Origin: an uncultured Polaribacter sp.
GTDB taxonomy: Bacteria; Bacteroidota; Bacteroidia; Flavobacteriales; Flavobacteriaceae
Assembly (NCBI GenBank): GCA_913020555.1
Contig: CAJWAC010000013.1
Coordinates: 1-40,099 of the forward strand
Direction of reading: 5' to 3'
DNA length: 40,099 nt
This document shows, piece after piece, positions 33,538 through 40,099 of this stretch. Position 1 is the first letter of the stretch, and each line of letters opens with the position of its first letter. The notes beneath the pieces are model-generated. The model saw only the letters and a program-made list of their open reading frames with translations, did not search any database and had not been told where the DNA came from. The position numbers and the translations under genes were made by a program.

Positions 33538-34452
33538 CTATTCTTCAACTGGGTTTGCAGGACAGTCTGCTTCAACTTTCCTGTTTAAATTTATACCTAA
33601 TGTAATTTCGTGAGTACTTCCTGTAACAGAGCTAATAGACGATGTTGTGATATCGTAACTATACGAAATGAAGTATTTATTATTTTCAAATGACACCAAT
33701 GCAGCTAAAGCATCTTCAGTTCTATACTGTAGTCCAAATCCTAAATTGTCTTGATAACGAACAACAGAATTAATATCTAACTGCGCTTTCGAATTAGCTG
33801 CTAGCTTCAACAAAAAGGAAGGTTGGACAGAGAACTTAGATTCTTCAGAGAGCTGTTTTTTAAAGCTCCCTATAATGTAATAGTGTCTTGGGATAAAATT
33901 AATTTCATTTTCACTATTAAACTTCAACTTAGGCTCCAATAAGTTTGGTGTTGAAATCCCCAGATAATTTCCGTTGCTATGTAGTAAAAACCCTAACGAA
34001 ATATCAATATTATTAGAGCTTTCAGAATTAGAAAATGCAGGATCGCTAGGGTCATTTAGAATCATATTATCTGGAGAATAATTAGTTTGTAGAAACTTTG
34101 CTCCTAAGCCACCTGAGAAATATATTTTCTCACTTAACTGTAACCGTTGACTATAAGCAAATTCTACCATATTGTAGCTCAGTGAGGCCAGCTGATCATT
34201 GTATAGGTTTACACCTATCCCATTATTCTTTTTAAGTGGTTTTACTGCTGATGCAGAATAGGTTCTAGGAGAATTTTCAATAGCCGTCCATTGTATCCTT
34301 GATGAAACTCGAATTGGAGAATAATCATAGGTAGTTATAAAGGCAGGAGAGAGTTTTACTTCATTAAACAAATATTGTGTTCTATGAGGCAGCTGCTGTC
34401 CAATAGCTATATAACTCAGTGAAAAGATTAGTATAAATAAATATCGTTTCAT
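33538..34452 (-). CDS. PorP/SprF family T9SS outer-membrane protein
   Basis: A 304-residue predicted outer-membrane beta-barrel of the PorP/SprF family, which partners type IX secreted proteins at the cell surface. The signal peptide (YLFILIFSLSYIAIGQ) is followed by the family opening QLPHRTQYLFNEVKLSPAF and the repeating strands typical of the barrel (GIGVNLYNDQLASLSYNMVEFAYSQRL, IYFSGGLGAKFLQTNY). The C-terminus ends EADCPANPVEE rather than in an aromatic residue. It sits 3 bp downstream of the SprB-repeat/CHU_C cargo gene, the usual cargo-plus-SprF pairing in Bacteroidota, so it likely serves export or anchoring of that cargo. Confidence 0.87.
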   Translation of the reverse strand: MKRYLFILIFSLSYIAIGQQLPHRTQYLFNEVKLSPAFITTYDYSPIRVSSRIQWTAIENSPRTYSASAVKPLKKNNGIGVNLYNDQLASLSYNMVEFAYSQRLQLSEKIYFSGGLGAKFLQTNYSPDNMILNDPSDPAFSNSESSNNIDISLGFLLHSNGNYLGISTPNLLEPKLKFNSENEINFIPRHYYIIGSFKKQLSEESKFSVQPSFLLKLAANSKAQLDINSVVRYQDNLGFGLQYRTEDALAALVSFENNKYFISYSYDITTSSISSVTGSTHEITLGINLNRKVEADCPANPVEE

Positions 34453-34455
34453 TGC

Positions 34456-36129
34456 TTATCTTTTTAATGTGATGTGACCAGTAAATGACTGCCCAGAAGT
34501 TAATTGAATAGAGTAGAAATAGGCTCCAAAAGGAAGTTCATTACCATAATAGATATTCGTTACATTTTCACTTCCATCCCAATCATTTTGATAATCTGAA
34601 TTCACATAAACGATTTGTCCCCATCTATTGAAAATTTTAACTTCTACGTTTTCCTCATCTTCAATCCCTTGTATCACCCACAAGTCATTTATATTATCAC
34701 CATTAGGCGAAATTCCAGTTGGAATAATAATATCACAGTCTTCTGTCAATATTTCTATAGGGAAAACGTCCTCACAATCACTACCATCAATTATTTGAAC
34801 TTCGTAATCTCCTTCCTGAGATATATTTACATCACTACCACTACCTAAGTATTGTCCAGAGTTAGTATCGTACCAATAAATAGTATAAGGTTCTACACCA
34901 CCATTAATAATAGCCTCAATAACTCCTTGCTCTTGTTCGCAGGGTAAGTAATCAACGATAAAACTCGATGTAATAGGTATGGCTGAGTCTATTTGAAAAC
35001 TTAATGCATCTGTACAACCCAAAGAGTCAACTAGGTTTACTGTATACTCATCAGGTGTTAAGTTTTCAATTGAAGTGGTATTTTCATTACCATTACTCCA
35101 TAAAATACTCACTCCATCAGAACTAGTTAGTGTAATGCTTATAGACCCATCATTTACATCAACACAAGATTCGTTTTCAGTATCAAAGTCTAAAATTTCA
35201 ATACCAGAAGATTCGTCAATAGTAAAAGCAACACTGTCTGTACAATCGTTCTCATCACTCACTAATACATAATATAAGTCTGCGGATAATGATAATAAAG
35301 AATCAATATCTGTTTCTCCATTAGACCATTGAATGTTATAAGGAAAGCTTCCACCCTCAATTGAGATAGATGCAGAACCATTGGATAGATTACAATCTTC
35401 ATTAGAAGTTTCAAGTGCTATTTCTAATGCATCAGGAGAGTCAATAGTGAAGTCACTTGTAAATTCACATCCCGTTGAATCAATAATTAATAACTGGTAA
35501 TTTCCAGGACTCAGGCTTATTGAATTTAAAAGACCCAAACCATCTCCCCAATTGTATTGATATGGACCAACCCCACCACTTACCTCAACACTTGCTTCTC
35601 CTTCTTCTCCATTACAGGCGGCGTCTGTAGTCGACAAATTAAGCCCAAAGGAAGAGTTTACATCTACAGTAACTGAGTCTGATTTTAAACAATACCCATG
35701 ACTAAGTTCTAGTTCAATTGTATGAATTCCTGTTTCACTGAATGATAGATCATCGACTTGACTTAAATCGCTAGAGGAGATATTTGCATTAGAATCAAAA
35801 ATCCAATTAAAAGAATAGATGTTAGCATATTCTCCTGTATATTCTAGGTCATAGCTATTCCCATCAAAGCAATCATTTGATGCTGTTATAGCAATATCTG
35901 GATGGTCAAGATTATAGCATTCATCAGGCTGCTGAAATCCCTGTCGTAAATGATTTTCCGAGTTGGAAAATGTTCGTGCCCCAGGTGGCTGAGCTACTGT
36001 TGTTCGTATCGAAATTCCATCAATGGAATACGAACCTCCTGTACTTGCAATAACCTGCCTTTTCAGCATCTGAGCATCGCAGCTAAAGCTGAGGATTATT
36101 GAAATGATTATTAGAAATGTTTTCTTCAT
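34456..36129 (-). CDS. SprB-repeat protein with T9SS type B (CHU_C) sorting domain
   Basis: A 557-residue secreted cell-surface protein. A signal peptide (IIISIILSFSCDAQ) precedes a short N-terminal region with STGGSYSIDGISIRTTVAQP. About four SprB-like beta repeats follow (~155-460), recognisable by GGSFPYNIQWSNG-type cores and a closing ...GCT/DCTD-S-F motif with paired cysteines. The C-terminal ~90 residues are the gliding-motility-associated CHU_C domain: IPTGISPNGDNINDLW, then VKIFNRWGQIVY, NDWDG and PFGAYFYSI. This type B signal is exported by the T9SS and usually requires a cognate PorP/SprF protein, encoded immediately downstream. The role could be adhesion or gliding; the repeats do not tell. 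Confidence 0.88.
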   Translation of the reverse strand: MKKTFLIIISIILSFSCDAQMLKRQVIASTGGSYSIDGISIRTTVAQPPGARTFSNSENHLRQGFQQPDECYNLDHPDIAITASNDCFDGNSYDLEYTGEYANIYSFNWIFDSNANISSSDLSQVDDLSFSETGIHTIELELSHGYCLKSDSVTVDVNSSFGLNLSTTDAACNGEEGEASVEVSGGVGPYQYNWGDGLGLLNSISLSPGNYQLLIIDSTGCEFTSDFTIDSPDALEIALETSNEDCNLSNGSASISIEGGSFPYNIQWSNGETDIDSLLSLSADLYYVLVSDENDCTDSVAFTIDESSGIEILDFDTENESCVDVNDGSISITLTSSDGVSILWSNGNENTTSIENLTPDEYTVNLVDSLGCTDALSFQIDSAIPITSSFIVDYLPCEQEQGVIEAIINGGVEPYTIYWYDTNSGQYLGSGSDVNISQEGDYEVQIIDGSDCEDVFPIEILTEDCDIIIPTGISPNGDNINDLWVIQGIEDEENVEVKIFNRWGQIVYVNSDYQNDWDGSENVTNIYYGNELPFGAYFYSIQLTSGQSFTGHITLKR

Positions 36130-36139
36130 TAGTTATGTT

Positions 36140-37855
36140 TTAAAATGAATGTTTCATCAGATAAATTTTCCCACCAGGATATAATTGATCGTTAAAGCAA
36201 AATGTTTTATGTGCTACATGCAAAGAAAAATAGCTTTGGTTATCAATTTTTTCTAATAAGAAGTTATTGAAGTAGTAATGCATACTTCTGTACACCTCAT
36301 TATATGATAGAGTGTTTTTGTTGTTGTCAAAATCAATTTCCAAACCTTCATCTCCGTCATATATAATATCATTAATAAGGAAGTTTACATCCTCTGGAGT
36401 TGGATGACTAGGGATGGTAAATACATGAGCTTTATTCTCATAACAGATGTAATGAATTATTGGTTCACTGATATCTGAATGTGTAGACATCGACCATATG
36501 TTATTTCCTTCAGGATCTATTAAATAAAAACTAGAAGCATCTTCATTAGCATTAATAGGATAGTGCGGCTTATTGTAAAATAACAAATCATTACCCATAA
36601 ATAAATCTTCTCCTTTTTCAAATGCCCAATCATCACCACCATTATTAGAAAAAACTTGACCCCAAAGTAGATTTAGATCTGAATTAAAACAATTTACTTG
36701 ATTGCTACTACCCACAGAGAAGGCGTATATTAAACCCGTATTTGGATTAATACTCAAATAATGCCCTTCAGCTGCTTCTAGTCCTGTTGAAATTTCTGAT
36801 TGAAAAGTATAAGTTCTTTTGTTTAAAGAATTACCTGATGTGTAATATATACTTTCCTGGTCAATTGCTATATCTTTTATTGTTCCAGATGAAAAAGAAT
36901 TTATGACATCTCCATCAGTATTTAGTCTGAAAATATGAGAGTCATTACTTTCACTTTGGGTCGATAAATCTTCAAGGAAATAAACATTTGAATTTTCGTT
37001 AAAAATACAAATAAATATATCTGTTTCATTGACAGCTAAACCACCAAACATTTGATAAGAAGTACTCGTATTGGTTGTTCTTTGCCATTGAACATTGCCA
37101 TTTAAGTCATATTTAACTAAAATGATTTGTCTTTCGCCATTTTGATTAATTGTGCTATTTACATCATAAATCTCATGCTGACCATCCCATTGATATCCAA
37201 GTTCGTATGCCACATAAATAGCATTTTCAGTGACTTCGATTTCTTTAATGTATATTACTTGGTTGGGGTATATATCTTCTCCTAAAATCATTATTGTATC
37301 ACCACTATACCCAATGTCACAAAGTGATACAATATTACCATTTGAGTTAGTTGAAGTAATTCCTGAAGAAACTGAATTTACAGTATTTGTAAGTTCTTGT
37401 ATAATGGTTTCCAATGAATCAATTTGTTCACTTTGACTATCTCCTTGATCAGATGTTCCAGCATGAAGTGCATATGGAACGCTCATAAGTTGACTAGTCC
37501 CAAGAAGCTGATATTCTGAACTACCATTTACATCCATCTCAATTTTTAGGTAATGTTCAGAGCCCCCCCAATCAATATCAGAAAAGGAAGATTGAGCACC
37601 ATTACCTGTGCTAGTTCCTTCTCCAATAGTAATAGTAAATAACCCAAAACCATCAGTAGTTGTTAAATGTGTCTCAATCCATTGTTCTACTCCAGTTGAG
37701 GACTCACTAAGTATTGAAACTCTAACAGAGACATTCTGTTCAACAAGTTCTAAGCCATTGTTATCTGTTGCAACAGCTTGGTAGGTAAATCCTTGAGGGA
37801 CTTGTGCTAAAAGCATAAATGGGAGAGATAGAAATATATGAAGTAGGTTTTTCAT
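36140..37855 (-). CDS. Secreted surface protein, shared N-module plus propeller-like body
   Basis: A 571-residue exported protein (signal FLSLPFMLLAQ). Residues ~20-135 are the QGFTYQAVATDNNG module common in Bacteroidota tail-fibre- and collagen-like surface proteins. A Ser/Gln-rich, partly coiled linker follows (QIDSLETIIQELTNTVNSVS). The remaining ~390 residues are a run of short beta-strands (IYVAYELG, GNVQWQRTTNTS, IFICIF-like, SIYYTSGNSLNKRTY, GLIYAFSVGS) resembling a beta-propeller, though I assign no family. No standard T9SS type A domain is present; the end (KTFCFNDQLYPGGKIYLMKHSF) closely resembles that of the paralogue upstream. The reading frame contains a G7 tract (37563-37569). 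It lies 10 bp from the type B cargo gene. Confidence 0.72.
   Translation of the reverse strand: MKNLLHIFLSLPFMLLAQVPQGFTYQAVATDNNGLELVEQNVSVRVSILSESSTGVEQWIETHLTTTDGFGLFTITIGEGTSTGNGAQSSFSDIDWGGSEHYLKIEMDVNGSSEYQLLGTSQLMSVPYALHAGTSDQGDSQSEQIDSLETIIQELTNTVNSVSSGITSTNSNGNIVSLCDIGYSGDTIMILGEDIYPNQVIYIKEIEVTENAIYVAYELGYQWDGQHEIYDVNSTINQNGERQIILVKYDLNGNVQWQRTTNTSTSYQMFGGLAVNETDIFICIFNENSNVYFLEDLSTQSESNDSHIFRLNTDGDVINSFSSGTIKDIAIDQESIYYTSGNSLNKRTYTFQSEISTGLEAAEGHYLSINPNTGLIYAFSVGSSNQVNCFNSDLNLLWGQVFSNNGGDDWAFEKGEDLFMGNDLLFYNKPHYPINANEDASSFYLIDPEGNNIWSMSTHSDISEPIIHYICYENKAHVFTIPSHPTPEDVNFLINDIIYDGDEGLEIDFDNNKNTLSYNEVYRSMHYYFNNFLLEKIDNQSYFSLHVAHKTFCFNDQLYPGGKIYLMKHSF
37310..37855 (-). repeat. Near-identical N-terminal duplication, copy 2
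   Basis: About 545 bp covering signal peptide, module and linker match 39058-39607 with only scattered base changes. Sequence beyond the CDIGYSGDTI motif diverges abruptly into unrelated propeller sequence. Such DNA-level identity implies recent duplication or gene conversion. Confidence 0.8.
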
Positions 37856-37858
37856 TTC

Positions 37859-39607
37859 TTAGAATGATTGAATCATTAAGTATAATTTATCAGCAGGAAA
37901 AATCTGATTATTAAAACAGAATTTATTTTCTGGCAATACAAGAGTAAAGTATTTTTCTTGGTTAATCATTTCTAGGAGAAAATTCTGACCGAAGGCATAA
38001 TCTTTTAGATTAGAAATTTCAGAAAAAACAGTTGTTAAACCATCTGAATTAATAGTTGTTTTGATTTTGTTTTTCCCTAAGTATAATAAGTCATTGAACT
38101 CATATTCGGTAAGCCAAGATCCGTTATCAGGGTAATTATATGTGATAATTGAATTTTCATTATTTGTAATGAACTTAACTGAAGGTGATTGATAACTATT
38201 ACTATACTCAACACGTGCTGAAAATGATTCAAATGACCACTCTAATTCACCTGAATCAGTTAATTTATAAAATGTTGTTAGTTCATTTGGATTATTTCCA
38301 TATTCAGGCCGTAAGTAGAATATAAGATCAGCGCCTAAAAAAATATTCTCTGTTTGAAGATTCTCAAAGTTTCCATCACGATTACTAGAAAAATTCCATA
38401 ATTGATTCATATCACTAGTATAACATGTTACTCCAGGATTCTCATTTGTAGACCCTTGCCCAGAACTAAAAACATATATTTTGTCATTTGAAAAATTATA
38501 TGCAATATTGAATTCGTGCCAATAACTTTGGTTTAGTGACACATCCAAAATACTTTCAAATGTGTTGATGTTTTTCATGGATAAGTTTGTCTGAGGGCTA
38601 CCACTATGGGTAATGATGTAGATATTATCAGTACTAACAGCAAAGTCATATATAGTTTGATTTTGCCCTTCATTATATACATTTTCAACAACTCCATCTA
38701 TACTTAGTGTTAAGATGCCATTCTTATTTGATTCTATTTGTTGAGAAAAATCTTCCATAAAATAGAACCCTCCATCTCTAAATCCTAAGTAAATTTTATT
38801 GTCATTAATTATCATGTTTACAAATGGGGCTGAATTAGAATTACTTGTCCGTTGCCATACAACTTCACCATTAGCATTATATTTTACTAAAATATAGTGT
38901 GCACTTCCATAAATAGGATTAACATTATAGATTTCACCTTGATCCTCTATTCCAGCACTTACATTATATAAGACATAAATGTTTCCATTTTGGTCAACAT
39001 CCACCTCTTCAACATAAAAATATTCTCCTTGACCTAATTCAATAATTGTATCTCCACTATACCCAATGTCACAAAGTGATACAACATTACCATTTGAGTT
39101 AGTTGAAGTAATTCCTGAAGAAACTGAATTTACAGTATTTGTAAGTTGTTGTATTACAGTCTCCAATGAATCAATTTGTTCACTTTGACTATCTCCTTGA
39201 TCAGATGCTCCAGCATGAAGTGCATAAGGAACGCTCATAAGTTGACTAGTCCCAAGAAGCTGATATTCTGAACTACCATTTACATCCATCTCAATTTTTA
39301 GGTAATGTTCAGAGCCCCCCCAATCAATATCAGAAAAGGAAGATTGAACTCCATTGCCTGTGCTAGTACCTTCACCAATAGTAATAGTAAATAACCCAAA
39401 TCCATCGGTAGTTGTTGAATGCACCTCTATCCATTGTTCTACTCCAGTGGAGGATTCACTGAGTATAGAAACTCTTACTGATACATTCTGTTCAACAAGT
39501 TCTAGTCCGTTGTTATCTGTTGCAACAGCTTGGTAGGTGAAGCCTTGAGGGACTTGTCCAAATGTAAGAATTGGAAGTAATAAAAAAATGTATATGAGTT
39601 TCTTCAT
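37859..39607 (-). CDS. Secreted surface protein, paralogue of 36140-37855
   Basis: A 582-residue exported protein, first gene of the leftward operon. It has a signal peptide (YIFLLLPILTFGQ), the same QGFTYQAVATDNNG module (~18-135), the coiled linker (SEQIDSLETVIQQLTNTVNSV) and a propeller-like beta-rich body (NGNIYVLYNVSAG, NGEVVWQRTSNS, KIYLGFRDGGFYFM, DNIYIITHSG, KIYVFSSGQGS). The body differs from its paralogue, yet the last ~45 residues converge again (NFLLEMINQEKYFTLVLPENK...CFNNQIFP). No classic T9SS C-terminal domain is seen. A G7 tract lies at 39315-39321. Two LytTR-like direct repeats at 39777-39810 lie upstream. Function unknown; surface display with a variable body is inference. 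Confidence 0.72.
   Translation of the reverse strand: MKKLIYIFLLLPILTFGQVPQGFTYQAVATDNNGLELVEQNVSVRVSILSESSTGVEQWIEVHSTTTDGFGLFTITIGEGTSTGNGVQSSFSDIDWGGSEHYLKIEMDVNGSSEYQLLGTSQLMSVPYALHAGASDQGDSQSEQIDSLETVIQQLTNTVNSVSSGITSTNSNGNVVSLCDIGYSGDTIIELGQGEYFYVEEVDVDQNGNIYVLYNVSAGIEDQGEIYNVNPIYGSAHYILVKYNANGEVVWQRTSNSNSAPFVNMIINDNKIYLGFRDGGFYFMEDFSQQIESNKNGILTLSIDGVVENVYNEGQNQTIYDFAVSTDNIYIITHSGSPQTNLSMKNINTFESILDVSLNQSYWHEFNIAYNFSNDKIYVFSSGQGSTNENPGVTCYTSDMNQLWNFSSNRDGNFENLQTENIFLGADLIFYLRPEYGNNPNELTTFYKLTDSGELEWSFESFSARVEYSNSYQSPSVKFITNNENSIITYNYPDNGSWLTEYEFNDLLYLGKNKIKTTINSDGLTTVFSEISNLKDYAFGQNFLLEMINQEKYFTLVLPENKFCFNNQIFPADKLYLMIQSF
39058..39607 (-). repeat. Near-identical N-terminal duplication, copy 3
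   Basis: Counterpart of 37310-37855. The two copies share long uninterrupted stretches, for example through the segment encoding SLCDIGYSGDTI and the C7/G7 tract. Confidence 0.8.
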
Positions 39608-40099
39608 TATCTGTGGTAGGTGTTTAGTTTATTTCGAAAACAACACTAAGAGGCTCCAATACACTTCTTAGCTATCTGAACAAGCTTTTTAATGTGTCTA
39701 AACAGACTTTAAGTCGCTATATTTCCAAGGATTAAGTCACAAGTTAAGAAAAACAATTATTCTTATACTAAGAAATTTAGTTAACGGTAGGAATCTATTA
39801 GTTAACGGTAATTTTTCACTTAACAAACCTGAGTCTACCATATAAAGTGTACACTAAATCGAAAAGGTTAACACAAAAATCAAATATTTTTCGATTATTT
39901 TCAAGTTACTTGTATTTACATACTTGTAAGCAAAGGTGTACACAAAAATATATAGCAAAATTTACGCCCTACAGACTATATAAAAATACTCGCATTTATA
40001 GCGATAAATGCCACTTAAATGTATGTATGCGCATATAGTTAAGTATACTCAACTAAATGCAGTTAACTATTCGCATAAATGCGATTGAATATAATTAAC
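39608..40099. other. Gene-free AT-rich upstream region with many short repeats
   Basis: About 490 bp without a credible gene. It contains two LytTR-like direct repeats (39777-39810) and two copies of the palindrome GTGTACAC (39847-39854 and 39936-39943). There is also a 9-bp inverted repeat AATCGAAAA/TTTTCGATT (39857-39896) and direct repeats ACTTGTA (39908-39914, 39922-39928). Hairpins GCATTTAT/ATAAATGC (39992-40011) and CGCAT/ATGCG (40072-40083) complete the set. The ends of the window cut this region. Confidence 0.6.
39777..39810 (-). promoter_or_regulatory. Two LytTR-like direct repeats
   Basis: TTAGTTAACGGTA occurs at 39777-39789 and again at 39798-39810, a 21-bp period (two helical turns). 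Read in the direction of the operon each is TACCGTTAACTAA. LytTR-family regulators such as AgrA and AlgR bind ~9-bp direct repeats of the style (T/A)ACnGTTA separated by about 12 bp, which fits. The sites lie ~170-200 bp upstream of the ATG at 39607. Confidence 0.55.

Noticed and set aside
33534..33575. Upstream start for the chimeric surface/EEP gene
   Set aside because: It would overlap the PorP/SprF gene and put 14 residues before a good signal peptide; ATG 33533 is the natural start.
39847..40038. A 63-codon plus-strand frame at the right edge as a gene
   Set aside because: It runs through palindromes and direct repeats, has no ribosome site and a composition unlike any real protein.
40030..40099. 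Integron attC-like site (ACTCAAC ... GTTAACT)
   Set aside because: Only one arm fits RYYYAAC; the partner does not fit GTTRRRY properly, spacing is too short, and no cassette or integrase is present.

Overview
The window looks like a composite of three stretches of different character. (A) Positions 1 to about 3,120 are visibly richer in G+C than the rest. They carry the C-terminal part of a UvrD/AddA-type helicase-nuclease of the proteobacterial kind, plus a classical sigma70-like promoter and an intrinsic terminator that bracket a possible small RNA. (B) About 3,120 to 32,609 is AT-rich Flavobacteriaceae chromosome (Polaribacter/Tenacibaculum-like). The evidence is the gene content (DUF4292 lipoprotein, CCDC81-type HU plus SPOR protein, short LeuA, GapN), TAnnTTTG-type -7 promoter elements and weak Shine-Dalgarno sequences. 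(C) 32,610 to 40,099 is a Bacteroidota type IX secretion (T9SS) surface-protein operon. Both boundaries cut a gene: the helicase has lost its N-terminal third with the ATP-binding loop, and an endonuclease/exonuclease/phosphatase (EEP) gene keeps only its C-terminal part, fused in frame to a surface-protein N-terminus. Either assembly chimerism or real recombination would explain this; sequence alone cannot decide.

Region B layout. First comes a plus-strand cell-envelope run (3,358-7,363): NDP-sugar nucleotidyltransferase, TPR protein, DUF4292 lipoprotein, EnvC-like degenerate LytM protein. Convergent to it lie a CrtI/retinol-saturase-like oxidoreductase, an acyl-CoA thioesterase and an HU/SPOR protein. 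Then follow dprA, an unrecognised gene with landmarks of a kinase-like fold, and a TonB-like protein. The core of the window is amino-acid biosynthesis of the aspartate and branched-chain families: thrA-thrB-thrC on the minus strand (18,809-14,005), then leuA-leuB and ilvD-ilvB-ilvN-ilvC-ilvA on the plus strand (20,817-30,459), followed by gapN. Threonine made by ThrABC is the substrate of IlvA, which feeds IlvBN, IlvC and IlvD; LeuA and LeuB branch off from 2-ketoisovalerate.

The most interesting signals are two short leader peptides too small for normal gene calling. A Thr/Ile-rich one (18,903-19,007, minus) precedes thrA. An Ile/Val/Leu-rich one (23,380-23,442, plus) is followed by a textbook intrinsic terminator and precedes ilvD. 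They point to ribosome-mediated attenuation of both operons in a Bacteroidota genome. Also notable are a ~90-bp interspersed repeat with copies at 12,880 and 23,221 and an array of palindromic CCCTAT operator-like sites at 3,199-3,262.

Region C reads leftward as one tight operon: two paralogous predicted propeller-like proteins, a SprB-repeat/CHU_C (T9SS type B) cargo, a PorP/SprF protein, and the fusion gene. Three members share an almost identical N-terminal module with unrelated C-terminal parts. Two of them have a G7 tract inside that module, a candidate for phase variation. Upstream, two direct repeats 21 bp apart match the style of LytTR-regulator sites.
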